A stretch of DNA of 64,000 bases from CAURNT01 sp963539215. Lineage in GTDB: Bacteria > Fusobacteriota > Fusobacteriia > Fusobacteriales > Leptotrichiaceae. The notes under the pieces are model-generated. The model made no database searches. It worked only from the letters and a program-made list of their open reading frames with translations, and was not told the origin of the DNA. Where the stretch lies: assembly GCA_963539215.1 (NCBI GenBank), contig CAUTJT010000003.1, positions 62,001 through 126,000 of the forward strand, written 5' to 3'. This document shows positions 34,822-44,793 of this stretch, in pieces. Every line of letters begins with the position of its first letter. Positions within the stretch are counted from its first letter, which is position 1. A program made the position numbers and the translations under genes.

Positions 34822-35553
34822 ATGGAAAAAGAAATAGATTTTAAATTAGAGTATGATAAATTACATCAAATCGCTAGATTATTGAATTTAGATTTTGAAG
34901 AATATAGAAATTCTATAAAAGCTTTTAACGAAGATATTAAAGAAGCTTGTAAAATATTTTTAGGATTTGAAGATATAGATAATGAAGTAACAAATTTTCA
35001 AACTTTCTTTTTTTACTATATGGCTGAACATTTAGAAAAATCGTATTTTCATAATAATAATTCTAAAATGTTTACTATAGGATTAAAAAATTTAACAAAA
35101 GATTATGAATATTTATTAGAAAATAAAATAAATTTTGATGATTTTGAAGAAAAAGAAAAAACGTATGATGATGTATTAATAGATATATTGGCATCAAATA
35201 TAGAACATGAGTTAAAAAAAATAAATAAAACCATATTTGCTATATCAATGGGGTTAAATAGTTGTATATATGTAATAACAGATTATAAAATTCTTAAAGA
35301 ACTTAAAAAACTTGATTCCAAACTAGTCCAAATATTCGATACCTTAAATCTTGAAAAAATATATGGTTATATATATCAATTCAAGGAAACAGATCCTACT
35401 TTTCAAAATATCTTGATAAAAGGGGACTATATAATGGAAGAGAAAGAAAATAAAGGTAAATATATAAGCCTATTTAATCCTAATATCAGACAAAATATAG
35501 TTATTGCATTTTTAACAGATGAGCAAAAGAAAAATTTAAAGGTGATTCTATAA
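34822..35553 (+). CDS. Hypothetical cytoplasmic protein (243 aa)
   Basis: No family was recognised. The protein has no signal peptide or membrane helix. It is rich in helices and acidic residues, with YDKLHQIARLLNLDFEEYRN at the start, a Phe/Tyr cluster (FQTFFFYYMAEHLEKSYF) and a C-terminal part containing CIYVITDYKILKELKKLD. It has an AAGGAG site and its stop overlaps the start of the HAD hydrolase gene, so the two are co-translated. A role linked to the HAD enzyme is possible but not supported otherwise. Confidence 0.55.
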   Translation: MEKEIDFKLEYDKLHQIARLLNLDFEEYRNSIKAFNEDIKEACKIFLGFEDIDNEVTNFQTFFFYYMAEHLEKSYFHNNNSKMFTIGLKNLTKDYEYLLENKINFDDFEEKEKTYDDVLIDILASNIEHELKKINKTIFAISMGLNSCIYVITDYKILKELKKLDSKLVQIFDTLNLEKIYGYIYQFKETDPTFQNILIKGDYIMEEKENKGKYISLFNPNIRQNIVIAFLTDEQKKNLKVIL

Positions 35554-36209
35554 TGATAAAACTTGCAATATTTGATATGGATGGGTTACTTGTTGATACA
35601 GAACAAATTTATATAGAAGTGTTTCCTAAAATCTTAGAAAAGCAAGAAATATATATAAAAAAAGAAGATATGACTAAAATTATAGGTCAAAGTGAGAAAG
35701 CATTTAAAGAGCATTTTTCAAATCTTTTCCCAAATATTGATTTTGAAAAAGCTAAAAATGAATTACTAGATTTTTTTAAAAAAACTGCTGAAAATAAAAA
35801 ACTTAATGTTAAAAAAGGTGCTAAAAATTTATTGAATTTTTTAAAAAATAGAGGAATTAAAATTGCACTTGCTTCCTCTAATGATAGAGATAAAATAAAA
35901 CTTTATTTAGAAAAAACTGATCTTTTAAAATATTTTGAATATATAATATCAGGAGAAGATATAAAAGAAAGCAAACCTAATCCAGAAATTTTTAATAAAG
36001 TAATAAATCATTTTAATGTTGAAAAAGATGAAACAATAATTTTAGAAGATTCTTTTAATGGAATTAGAGCAGCATATAGTTCTGGTGCAAAAGGTATAAT
36101 GATACCAGATATTTTAGAACCAAATATAGAAATGAAAGAAAAGGCAAAATATATATTTAAGGATTTAGATGAAGTTGTTTTAAACTTCAATATGCTAGAC
36201 AAAGACTAG
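35553..36209 (+). CDS. HAD-superfamily hydrolase, beta-phosphoglucomutase-like
   Basis: The 218-residue protein has all HAD motifs: I FDMDGLLVDTE (nucleophile and acid/base Asp), II ALASSND, III Lys in GEDIKESKPNPEIF, and IV EDSFNGIRAA. The helical cap between motifs I and II fits the beta-phosphoglucomutase/phosphatase subgroup. The substrate, a sugar phosphate or other phosphorylated metabolite, cannot be determined. It starts at the stop of the previous gene. Confidence 0.88.
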   Translation: MIKLAIFDMDGLLVDTEQIYIEVFPKILEKQEIYIKKEDMTKIIGQSEKAFKEHFSNLFPNIDFEKAKNELLDFFKKTAENKKLNVKKGAKNLLNFLKNRGIKIALASSNDRDKIKLYLEKTDLLKYFEYIISGEDIKESKPNPEIFNKVINHFNVEKDETIILEDSFNGIRAAYSSGAKGIMIPDILEPNIEMKEKAKYIFKDLDEVVLNFNMLDKD

Positions 36210-36225
36210 ATATTTATAGTATAAT
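36196..36225 (+). promoter_or_regulatory. Promoter of the dnaX-rplI-dnaB operon
   Basis: TAGACA (36196-36201) and TATAAT (36220-36225) are 18 nt apart, upstream of the AAAGGAGG site of dnaX. The -35 element overlaps the end of the HAD gene. Confidence 0.65.
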
Positions 36226-36264
36226 TAATATTAATATTATGTATGAAAAATTGAAAGGAGGAAC

Positions 36265-37644
36265 ATGGAAAATATAACCTTATACAGAAAATATAGACCA
36301 CAAAATTTTGAACAACTATATGGTCAACAAAATATAGTTGAGGCCATAAAAAATAGTTTAGATAATAATAAAATGTCTCATGCTTATCTTTTTAATGGTC
36401 CACGTGGTGTTGGTAAAACAACTATTGCTAGACTTATTGCAAAAGGTATAAATTGTTTAAATAATGGTCCAAGTTCTATTCCTTGTGATGAATGTGAAAA
36501 TTGTAGAGAAATAGTAAATGGAAGCGCTATGGATATAATAGAAATTGATGCTGCATCTAATCGTGGTATTGATGAAATAAGAGATTTAAAAGAAAGTACT
36601 GGTTATCTTCCTGTTAAATGTAGAAAAAAGATATATATAATAGATGAGGTTCATATGTTAACTAAAGAAGCTTTTAACGCTCTTTTAAAAATACTTGAAG
36701 AACCACCTCAACATATTTTATTTATACTAGCAACAACAGAAATAGAAAAAATTCCAGATACAGTAATTTCTAGATGTCAAAGATATGATTTTAAAACTTT
36801 AAGTGAAAATGATATAGTAAATATGCTTATAAATGTTGCAGAAAAAGAAAATATTAAAATAGATGAAGAATCTTTAAATTTAATATATCAAAAATCTGAA
36901 GGTTCTGCTAGAGATTCATTCTCAATATTTGAACAGGTAATATCTAATTATTATCATCTAGATCAAATTACTTTAGAATTAACTGAAAAATCACTAGGAC
37001 TTGTTTCAAGTAAAGTTCATAATGAATTTTTAGAAAATATTGAAAAAGAAAATAAAGTGGATATAATATCACAAATTGATTATTTATGGAATAATGGAAT
37101 ACAAATCGATCAGTTTCTTAAAGATTTTTGTAAATATGTCAAAAGATCAAATGTAAATATTGATTTAAAAATCAAAATAATATCTGCTGTTTATGATATA
37201 TTAAATAAATTTAGAAATGAAGAAGATAAAAGATTGATTTCATATTTAATAATAGACAAAATATTAAAAAAAGATAATATAGCAGTTTCTAAAGTTATTA
37301 ACTATGATAATCATAAAAATGTACAAACAAAACAATTTAATAATGAAAACTGGAATGAATTTGTTGCAAATCTTGAAAAAGAAGGAAGATATAGATTTTA
37401 TTGTTTATTAAATCAAACATCTGTTGTTATAGATAATAATAATATCAGTATAAGCCTTAAAAATAATAAAGAATTAATCAATGTTTTAAATAATCCAAAT
37501 ACTATAGATTTTATAGAGAAAGAAATTTATGATAAATATGGACTAAATGTTAATATTATAACAGAAAAAGGTGAAGAAACAACGTTTTTACACGAAGATA
37601 TAAAAAATAAATTAATAAGTATTTTTGATGCTATTGAAGAATAG
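36265..37644 (+). CDS. dnaX: DNA polymerase III subunit gamma/tau
   Basis: This clamp-loader ATPase has Walker A GPRGVGKT (residues 45-52), the four-Cys zinc module around CDECENC, Walker B with IIDEVHML, and the sensor/SRC region (TTEIEKIPDTVISRCQRYDF). At 459 residues it has a short C-terminal region, closer to a gamma form than to the long tau form with polymerase and helicase-binding domains. It heads an operon with rplI and dnaB, 8 nt before rplI. Confidence 0.93.
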   Translation: MENITLYRKYRPQNFEQLYGQQNIVEAIKNSLDNNKMSHAYLFNGPRGVGKTTIARLIAKGINCLNNGPSSIPCDECENCREIVNGSAMDIIEIDAASNRGIDEIRDLKESTGYLPVKCRKKIYIIDEVHMLTKEAFNALLKILEEPPQHILFILATTEIEKIPDTVISRCQRYDFKTLSENDIVNMLINVAEKENIKIDEESLNLIYQKSEGSARDSFSIFEQVISNYYHLDQITLELTEKSLGLVSSKVHNEFLENIEKENKVDIISQIDYLWNNGIQIDQFLKDFCKYVKRSNVNIDLKIKIISAVYDILNKFRNEEDKRLISYLIIDKILKKDNIAVSKVINYDNHKNVQTKQFNNENWNEFVANLEKEGRYRFYCLLNQTSVVIDNNNISISLKNNKELINVLNNPNTIDFIEKEIYDKYGLNVNIITEKGEETTFLHEDIKNKLISIFDAIEE

Positions 37645-37652
37645 GAGGAAGG

Positions 37653-38105
37653 ATGAAAGTAAAAGTAATACTAACAGAAACAATTAAAGGTGTAGGGAAA
37701 AAAGATGAAATAGTTGAAGTTAAAGATGGATATGCAAATAACTTCCTATATGCTCAAAAAAAAGGTATACCTGCAACTGAAGAAAATATAAAAAAATTAG
37801 ATAATAAAAAAGCTAAAGTTGAAAAAACAAAAGAAAAAGAAACTATTCATGCCAATGATTTAAAAAAACAATTAGAAGCTAAGCCTATATTACTTGAAGT
37901 TAAAATGGGTAAAGATAATAAACTGTTTGGTTCAATTGGAAGTAAGGAAATAGAAGAAGCTATAAAAGAGCAGTTAAATATAGAAGTTGATAAGAAAAAA
38001 ATGGGAAATGATGCTCGTATAAAAACTTTAGGTGATCATATAGTAGAAATCAAACTATATGCAGATGTAAAAGCAAATGTAAAAGTTATAGTTAAAGGAG
38101 TTTAA
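37653..38105 (+). CDS. rplI: 50S ribosomal protein L9
   Basis: This 150-residue protein has the L9 N-terminal RNA-binding domain (VKVILTETIKGVGKKDEIVE, GYANNFLYAQKKG), a connecting helix and the C-terminal domain with KLFGSIGSKEIEEAI. It is a component of the large ribosomal subunit. It lies between dnaX and dnaB with an AGGAGG site; the rplI-dnaB pairing is widely conserved. Confidence 0.96.
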   Translation: MKVKVILTETIKGVGKKDEIVEVKDGYANNFLYAQKKGIPATEENIKKLDNKKAKVEKTKEKETIHANDLKKQLEAKPILLEVKMGKDNKLFGSIGSKEIEEAIKEQLNIEVDKKKMGNDARIKTLGDHIVEIKLYADVKANVKVIVKGV

Positions 38106-38106
38106 T

Positions 38107-39495
38107 ATGGATGAATTTCAATTAACTGAAAATTCTTTACATAGTCTAGAAATAGAAAAATCTATACTAGGTGCTATTCTTATAGATCCAAATATAATAT
38201 ATAATATTAGTGATAGAATAAATGCTTCTGATTTTTATTTTAATTTCAATCAATTAATATATGAAAGTATATTAAAAAGACGTGATAAATATTCTAAAAT
38301 TAATTTAGACTTAAATATATTAATGGAAAATTTAAAAGAAGATAATATACTTGATAGTATAGGTGGAGTAGAATACTTAAACGAATTAATAGATAGTTCA
38401 TATACATCAGCCAATATAGAAGCATATATAGAGATATTTAAAGAATACTCTAAAAAAAGAAAACTTTTAAATGTTTCAAAAGAAATTTCAAAAAGTATAT
38501 ATGACAATAAAAAAAATTCTACTGATTTATTGGAAGAAGTACAAGTATCTATTAGCCAGATAGATGAAGAAGGTAGTGGAGATGATATAATAAAACTATC
38601 TGAATTAGTCGCTAGAGATTATGAAAGAACTGATAATAATACTATAGAAGATTATCCTAAAACTAAATTTACAAGATATGATTCTGTTACTAATGGTTTA
38701 AGACCTGCAACACTTTTAATACTTGCAGCTCGTCCAGCAATGGGTAAAACTGCATTTTCATTAAATATTGCGTTAAATGTAGCTAAACAAAATAAACGTG
38801 TATTAATATTTAGTTTAGAAATGGGAGAAGAAGAATTATACAATAGATTGTTAGCTGCTGAATCTGAAATTGAACTTAAACATATACAAAGAAATAGATT
38901 TGATTTAAATGATAAAGATACAATTAATAAATTGCTTATAGCACGTGATACTTTATCAAATCTTGAAGTATATATAGATGCTTCAGCTACACCTACTATA
39001 ACTGCTATTAAAAATAAATCAAGATTATTACAAAGAAAATATAAAAATATAGATTTAATAATAATTGATTATTTACAACTTGTTTCAGCAACATCAAATA
39101 AAGGTAGTAGAGAACAAGAAATTTCAGAAATTTCAAGAGGACTTAAACTTCTTTCTAAAGAATTAAATGTTCCTATTATAGCTCTTTCTCAATTATCAAG
39201 AAGAGTTGAAAGTCGTGAAGACAAAACTCCTATGTTGTCTGATTTAAGAGAATCAGGTTCTATAGAACAAGATGCCGATCAAGTTATGTTTTTAAGTAGT
39301 AAAGAGTATTACAATAATCCAAAAAATTCAGAAGAAGATAATAATAAACTTTTATCTAGTATAGAACTAACATTAGCAAAAAATAGAAGTGGTAGTACAA
39401 ATAAAAGTTTGTTATTTTTTGATAAACCTATACAAAAATTCAGAAATCCTACATATGATGAGGAAAAGATGTACTTTAAAGGAGAAGAAGATTGA
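38107..39495 (+). CDS. dnaB: Replicative DNA helicase
   Basis: The 462-residue protein has the DnaB N-terminal domain (LEIEKSILGAILIDPNIIYN) and the RecA-like helicase domain, with Walker A ARPAMGKTAFS, Walker B region DLIIIDYLQLVS, and the ALSQLSRRVESR arginine-finger region. It unwinds DNA ahead of the replication fork as a hexamer. It begins 1 nt after rplI and its stop overlaps the TTG start of the U32 peptidase gene. Confidence 0.96.
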   Translation: MDEFQLTENSLHSLEIEKSILGAILIDPNIIYNISDRINASDFYFNFNQLIYESILKRRDKYSKINLDLNILMENLKEDNILDSIGGVEYLNELIDSSYTSANIEAYIEIFKEYSKKRKLLNVSKEISKSIYDNKKNSTDLLEEVQVSISQIDEEGSGDDIIKLSELVARDYERTDNNTIEDYPKTKFTRYDSVTNGLRPATLLILAARPAMGKTAFSLNIALNVAKQNKRVLIFSLEMGEEELYNRLLAAESEIELKHIQRNRFDLNDKDTINKLLIARDTLSNLEVYIDASATPTITAIKNKSRLLQRKYKNIDLIIIDYLQLVSATSNKGSREQEISEISRGLKLLSKELNVPIIALSQLSRRVESREDKTPMLSDLRESGSIEQDADQVMFLSSKEYYNNPKNSEEDNNKLLSSIELTLAKNRSGSTNKSLLFFDKPIQKFRNPTYDEEKMYFKGEED

Positions 39496-40826
39496 AAAAA
39501 ATAATTAAAAAAGCGGAATTATTAGCACCTGCTGGAAATATGGAAAAATTAATGGAAGCATTCCATTTTGGTGCAGATGCCGTATACATAGGGGGTAGGG
39601 GATTCAATTTAAGAGGAATGTCAGCAAATTTTTCAGACAGAGAACTAACAAAAGCAGTGGAATATGCTCATTCTATAGGTAAAAAAGTATATGTTACATT
39701 AAATATTTTTGCTCATAACCAAGAAGTAAATTATATACCTAAATTTATTAAATTTTTAGATGAAGCAAAAGTTGATGCTGTTATTGTTGGTGATTTAGGT
39801 ATAATACAACAGGTTAGAGAACATGCACCAAATATGGAAATACATGTAAGTACTCAAGCAAATGCTACAAATTGGATGACAGTTAAAGCATATAAAGATA
39901 TGGGTGTTTCAAGAGTAGTTCTTGCACGTGAAATGTCTCTACATGAAATAAAACAAATAAAAGAAAAAGTACCTGATATGGAACTTGAAGTATTTATTCA
40001 CGGAGCTATGTGTATGGCTGTTTCTGGAAGATGTTTATTAAGTAATTATTTTACTTCAAGAGATGCAAATCGTGGAATATGCGCTCAAGATTGTAGATGG
40101 AATTATAAAGTTATAGCAGAAGGTCACGAAGAAACTGGAGCCCATGATATTATAGAAGATGAAGGTGGAACTTTCATATTTAATGCAAAAGATTTATGTA
40201 CAATAGAGTTTATAGAAAAAATACTAGAAGCAGGTGTTGATTCACTAAAAATAGAAGGCCGTATGAAGAGTATTTATTATAACTCAACTGTTACTAAACA
40301 ATATAGAGAAGCACTTGATTCTTATTATTCTGGTAATTATAAATATGATCCAAAATGGCTATATGAATTACAAACTATAAGTCATAGACTATATTCTCCG
40401 GGATTTTATTTTGGTTCAAGTAATGAATTTGATCAAAACTATAACACAAGTTCATCTTATTCACAAACTTATCAATTAGTAGCAAATGTAATTGAAGTTA
40501 TTGATAAAAATAAATATAAAATACAGGTTAGAAATAGAATTATAGCACCAGAGGTTGAACTTGAATTAATTCGTCCTCATTGTGATCCTATTAAATTTAA
40601 AGTTGATCATTTCTTTAATATAAAAACTGAGGAATATGAAGAAGTAGTTCATCCAAATACTATAGCTATACTTGAGACAGATATAGAAATGGGTCCACTT
40701 GATTTAATAAGAGTTAAGTTACCTGAAGGTGTATCTGATAGCGATATGGATATATCAGAAACAACTCAAGCAAATGATGGATTTGTACCTAAAAGTGCAT
40801 GTCAATCTTGTTCTAAAGATTTTTAA
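39492..40826 (+). CDS. U32-family peptidase / tRNA hydroxylation protein TrhP-like
   Basis: The 444-residue protein contains the U32 signature around EVFIHGAMCMAVSGRCLLSN with its conserved Cys residues, preceded by LLAPAGNMEKLMEAFHFGAD. Two further Cys clusters (GICAQDC and the C-terminal SACQSCS) may bind an iron-sulfur cluster. Relatives (TrhP/YrrN/YrrO) take part in prephenate-dependent 5-hydroxyuridine formation in tRNA, and others are proteases. The start is a TTG overlapping the dnaB stop, with an AAAGGAG site. Confidence 0.88.
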   Translation: MKKIIKKAELLAPAGNMEKLMEAFHFGADAVYIGGRGFNLRGMSANFSDRELTKAVEYAHSIGKKVYVTLNIFAHNQEVNYIPKFIKFLDEAKVDAVIVGDLGIIQQVREHAPNMEIHVSTQANATNWMTVKAYKDMGVSRVVLAREMSLHEIKQIKEKVPDMELEVFIHGAMCMAVSGRCLLSNYFTSRDANRGICAQDCRWNYKVIAEGHEETGAHDIIEDEGGTFIFNAKDLCTIEFIEKILEAGVDSLKIEGRMKSIYYNSTVTKQYREALDSYYSGNYKYDPKWLYELQTISHRLYSPGFYFGSSNEFDQNYNTSSSYSQTYQLVANVIEVIDKNKYKIQVRNRIIAPEVELELIRPHCDPIKFKVDHFFNIKTEEYEEVVHPNTIAILETDIEMGPLDLIRVKLPEGVSDSDMDISETTQANDGFVPKSACQSCSKDF

Positions 40827-40842
40827 TCAGAAAGGAATAAAT

Positions 40843-41517
40843 ATGAAAGAAAAAATTCTAATAGTGGAAGATGATGAAAAAATTGCAAAACTTATAGAAA
40901 TGGAATTAAAATTTGAAGGTTATGATGTAGAAATCAAATATGATGGTAAAGAAGGTCTTTTAACCGCTAAATACAACCATTTCGATTTAATCGTTTTAGA
41001 TGTAATGTTACCTAAAATGAATGGTTATGAAGTATGTAAAAGAATTAGAGAAGATTCAGATGTTCCTATAATTTTCTTAACTGCTAAAGATCAAGTTACT
41101 GATAAAGTTGTTTCTTTTGATTATGGTGCAGATGACTACATGACTAAACCTTTCTCTATGGATGAATTAATCGCTAGAATTAAAGCTTTAATAAGACGTA
41201 CTAAGAAAAAAAGTGAAAAGAAAGAAGACTTTATTTTTGAAGATTTAAGAATATCATATACTGCTTATGAAGTCTTTAGAAATGGGGAACAAATTCCACT
41301 TTCTAAAAAAGAATTCGAACTTTTAGACTACTTGGTATTAAATAAGGGTATAGTTTTAAATAGAGATAACATTCTTGAAGAAGTTTGGGGATTTGATCAA
41401 ATTGGTAATAATAATATTTTAGATTTATATATAAAATATTTAAGAGATAAAATCGATAAGCCTTATGAAAGAAAATTCATACATACTAAGAGAGGGATAG
41501 GTTTTGTTTTTAAATAA
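40843..41517 (+). CDS. OmpR/PhoB-family response regulator
   Basis: The 224-residue regulator has a receiver domain with the acidic pocket Asp10-Asp11, phospho-acceptor Asp53 (LIVLDVMLPKMNG), switch Thr in FLTAKD and Lys in YMTKPFS. A winged-helix DNA-binding domain follows, ending in HTKRGIGFVFK. The ATG at 40,843 follows AAAGGA; the open frame upstream belongs to the U32 gene region. The histidine kinase gene overlaps its last 14 nt, so the two form a two-component system. The signal is unknown. Confidence 0.93.
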   Translation: MKEKILIVEDDEKIAKLIEMELKFEGYDVEIKYDGKEGLLTAKYNHFDLIVLDVMLPKMNGYEVCKRIREDSDVPIIFLTAKDQVTDKVVSFDYGADDYMTKPFSMDELIARIKALIRRTKKKSEKKEDFIFEDLRISYTAYEVFRNGEQIPLSKKEFELLDYLVLNKGIVLNRDNILEEVWGFDQIGNNNILDLYIKYLRDKIDKPYERKFIHTKRGIGFVFK

Positions 41518-43009
41518 AGAAAATAACAATTTAGGTATAAAAAAGAGAATAACACTAACTTTTGGTTTGATTTTTGTATTTATTACATCAATAACAACTA
41601 TATCTTTATATTTAGTGCTTAACACACAAAATTTAAAAGAAATGAATGAAATATTTATACCTAAAATAAATGATATTAATATATATTATAATAAGCTTGA
41701 AAACTACATTGAAAAGTATAATGAAAAAAAATTAAGACTAAGTTTTGAACCAAAAATTATAGAACAAAAATTAGTATATGATAAACCTTTTAATGAAGGT
41801 CAAGAAGATTTTAAATATATATTACATATAGTAAGTCCTAAAAATAATGTAGATGTAATACCTTTAAATACAACTGGATATAATATATCTTTATCACAAC
41901 TCAATAATATAAAAGAGGATAAAATATCTGAATTAATATTATCACAATCTAATAAATATAATTATTATAAAGCTTTAAAATCAAGCAGAAAGATTCGTGG
42001 AGTTCAATTTGATATATATATATTAAAGGATAATACTAATCATAAGACTTTACTCGATTTATTAAAAACTTTATTTATATTTTCTATAATAATAGGTTTA
42101 ATTTTAATATTTGTTTTATCAAATACTATAAGTAATGGTATATTAGGACCTATTAAAAATATAATTAGAACATCAAAAGAAATATCTAGAGGTAATTTGA
42201 AAAAACGTATTCAGCCACTTGACACTCGTGATGAATTAATGGATTTAACAAATATAATAAATGAAATGTTAGACAAAATAAATCTTTCTTTTGAAAAACA
42301 ATCTAGATTTATATCCGATGCTTCACATGAATTAAGAACACCTATTACTATTCTTAAAGGTTATGCTGAATTAATTTCTAGAAGATATATAAAAAATCTG
42401 TCAGAAGAAGAGAAAAAATTACCTAAAAACGAAATGCTAATAGAAGCTATTAATGCAATTATTAACGAAAGTGACAACATGAATAAATTAATATCATCTT
42501 TACTATTTTTATCAAGAAATGAAGCTGATGAATATGATAAAAGTAATAGAATATTAATTAATTCGTATGATATATTAAATCAAATAAAAAAAGATTATGA
42601 TATGATAGATATATCAAATAAAATAATTATAGATAAAAGTGAAAATTTTGATTTTATAACCGATAAAAATTTATTATTGCAGTCTATAAGAATAGTCATT
42701 GAAAATAGTATTAAATATTCACCAAATGGAACTAATATTTATTTATCTACCTCTATGGATGATACTTATGGATATATATCTATAAGAGATGAAGGATATG
42801 GTATGGATGAAAAAGAATTAGAAAGAATATTCGATAGATTTTATAGAGTAGATGAATCAAGAAATAAAAATACTGGAGGCCATGGATTAGGTCTTTCAAT
42901 ATTTAAAAAAATATTGGAAATACAAGGACAAAAATTTAGTATAGAGTCCAAACTAAATATCGGAACAAAAATCACAATAATAATTGAAAAAAATAATGGC
43001 AATATCTAG
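41504..43009 (+). CDS. Sensor histidine kinase
   Basis: The 501-residue kinase has two membrane helices (about residues 14-33 and 188-206) flanking an extracytoplasmic sensor domain of about 155 residues. HAMP, HisKA with phospho-acceptor His275 (SDASHELRTPITI) and HATPase domains follow, with the N, G1 and G2 boxes including DEGYGMDEKELERIFDRF and GHGLGLSI. The start is a TTG inside the response regulator gene, preceded by GAGGGATAGG. It phosphorylates the adjacent regulator. The sensor region resembles no domain recognised here. Confidence 0.92.
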   Translation: MFLNKENNNLGIKKRITLTFGLIFVFITSITTISLYLVLNTQNLKEMNEIFIPKINDINIYYNKLENYIEKYNEKKLRLSFEPKIIEQKLVYDKPFNEGQEDFKYILHIVSPKNNVDVIPLNTTGYNISLSQLNNIKEDKISELILSQSNKYNYYKALKSSRKIRGVQFDIYILKDNTNHKTLLDLLKTLFIFSIIIGLILIFVLSNTISNGILGPIKNIIRTSKEISRGNLKKRIQPLDTRDELMDLTNIINEMLDKINLSFEKQSRFISDASHELRTPITILKGYAELISRRYIKNLSEEEKKLPKNEMLIEAINAIINESDNMNKLISSLLFLSRNEADEYDKSNRILINSYDILNQIKKDYDMIDISNKIIIDKSENFDFITDKNLLLQSIRIVIENSIKYSPNGTNIYLSTSMDDTYGYISIRDEGYGMDEKELERIFDRFYRVDESRNKNTGGHGLGLSIFKKILEIQGQKFSIESKLNIGTKITIIIEKNNGNI

Positions 43010-43024
43010 TATATTGCCATTTTT
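42995..43024 (+). terminator. Hairpin between the kinase gene and truB
   Basis: A 10-bp stem (aatggcaata with tattgccatt) with a 7-nt loop that contains the kinase stop codon is followed by only four Ts. It may act as a partial terminator before truB. Confidence 0.55.
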
Positions 43025-43038
43025 AGAAAGGTAAATAA

Positions 43039-43890
43039 TTGGAAGAATATATTTTAATTTTAAATAAACCTAAAAATATTTCTTCTTTCTCATATATACA
43101 AAAAATAAGAAGAGAAGAAAATATAAAAAAAATAGGTCATGCAGGAACTCTTGATCCATTAGCGCAAGGTTTAATGATAGTTATGGCTAACAATGCAACA
43201 AAATTTTCAGATTATTTAATGAAACACGACAAAACATATCTTGTTGAAATGGAATTAGGATACGAAACAGATACTTTAGATTTAGAAGGAGAAAAAATAA
43301 AAAAATATAAAGGTGAAATTAAAATTACTTTAAACATGATTAATAACGTTATTGAAAAATTTAAAGGAAAAATCAAACAAATACCACCTATGTATTCTGC
43401 AATAAAAAAAGATGGTGTAAAACTTTATCAACTTGCTAGAAATGGTCAAGAAATAGAATTAGAAGCAAGAAATGTAGAAATATATGATATATATGATCTA
43501 TATTTAAATACTAATAAAATATCATTTAGATGTGATGTTAGTAGTGGTACATATATTAGATCTCTTGTTAGAGATATAGGAAGAGAATTAGGGTATTTTG
43601 CTACAATGACAGATCTTTATAGAGAAAAAGTTGGTAAATTCACTAAAGAAGATGTTAATAAAAAAATTTCCTTAGAAGAAATATTAGAATATCCTAAAAT
43701 CGAAGTAAATGAAAAACTTTATTTAGAACTAAAAAATGGAATGACTAAAATTTTAGAACTTAAAAACAAAAAATATACTAAAACTGATTTTTTTAAAGTT
43801 TACTTTAATAATAATTTTATTGGTTTAGTAGAAATAAAGAAAAAAATAGGGTATAATTATTATATAAAAAGACACAAATATTTTAAATAG
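43039..43890 (+). CDS. truB: tRNA pseudouridine(55) synthase
   Basis: The 283-residue enzyme makes pseudouridine 55 in the T-loop of tRNAs. The catalytic motif GHAGTLDPLAQG (Asp39) and the later IPPMYSAIKKDG and SGTYIRSLVRDIG motifs are present. The start is a TTG after an AGAAAGG site. It is followed by galU 9 nt later. Confidence 0.94.
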   Translation: MEEYILILNKPKNISSFSYIQKIRREENIKKIGHAGTLDPLAQGLMIVMANNATKFSDYLMKHDKTYLVEMELGYETDTLDLEGEKIKKYKGEIKITLNMINNVIEKFKGKIKQIPPMYSAIKKDGVKLYQLARNGQEIELEARNVEIYDIYDLYLNTNKISFRCDVSSGTYIRSLVRDIGRELGYFATMTDLYREKVGKFTKEDVNKKISLEEILEYPKIEVNEKLYLELKNGMTKILELKNKKYTKTDFFKVYFNNNFIGLVEIKKKIGYNYYIKRHKYFK

Positions 43891-43899
43891 GAGGTCCCT

Positions 43900-44793
43900 A
43901 TGAAAATTAGAAAAGCGATCATACCAGCTGCTGGTCTTGGTACAAGAGTATTACCAGCTACTAAAGCACAACCAAAGGAAATGTTATGTATAGTTGATAA
44001 ACCTGCATTACAATATCTTGTAGAGGAATTAATAGAAAGTGGGATACAAGAAATATTAATAATAACAGGTAGAAATAAGCAATCAATAGAAAATCATTTT
44101 GATCATTCTTATGAATTAGAAGAAATGTTAAAAGCTGCAGGAAAAACTGTTCTTTTAGATGAGGTTCAATATATATCAAACATGACAAATATGTTTTATG
44201 TTAGACAAAAATTACCTTTAGGATTAGGGCATGCTATAAGTCGTGCTGAATCTTTTGTCGCAAATGAGCCATTTTTAGTATTATTGGGTGATGATATAAT
44301 ATATACTGATAAAGAAAAAGGTGAAATTCCAGTATCTAAGCAATTAATAGAAGAATATTATAGACTTAATGGCGGTAGTATTATAGGAGTACAAAAAGTT
44401 GCAAAAGAAGATGTATCTAAATATGGTATAATAAAACCTGGTACAAAAATAAATGAAAATACATATGAAATAGATAATTTTATAGAAAAACCAAAAGTAG
44501 AAGAAGCACCTAGTGTATACGCTGCCCTTGGTAGATATATATTAGAACCAGAAATATTTAAATATTTAAAATCAGAAGTTCCTATAAATGGTGAAATTCA
44601 ATTAACTCCTGCTATTTTAAAAATGGCAAAAAATTCTAATAATAAAATATATTCATACAATTTCAAAGGTTTAAGATATGATACTGGAGATAAATTCGGA
44701 ATGTTTAAAGCTAATGTTGAATTTGGGTTAAGGCATCCAGAGTTAAAAGATAAAATAAAAGAATATCTTAAAGAATTAAAGATTAACTTATGA
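43900..44793 (+). CDS. galU: UTP-glucose-1-phosphate uridylyltransferase
   Basis: The 297-residue nucleotidyltransferase makes UDP-glucose for envelope polysaccharides. It shows PAAGLGTRVLPATKAQPKEM near the N-terminus, LGDDII for metal binding, and FIEKP and GEIQLTPAI further on. It has an AGGAGG site, follows truB by 9 nt and overlaps the nnr gene by 4 nt. Confidence 0.95.
   Translation: MKIRKAIIPAAGLGTRVLPATKAQPKEMLCIVDKPALQYLVEELIESGIQEILIITGRNKQSIENHFDHSYELEEMLKAAGKTVLLDEVQYISNMTNMFYVRQKLPLGLGHAISRAESFVANEPFLVLLGDDIIYTDKEKGEIPVSKQLIEEYYRLNGGSIIGVQKVAKEDVSKYGIIKPGTKINENTYEIDNFIEKPKVEEAPSVYAALGRYILEPEIFKYLKSEVPINGEIQLTPAILKMAKNSNNKIYSYNFKGLRYDTGDKFGMFKANVEFGLRHPELKDKIKEYLKELKINL

Noticed and set aside
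43961..44188. Minus-strand ORF of 75 codons inside galU
   Set aside because: It overlaps a secure galU gene and has no ribosome binding site or recognisable content.
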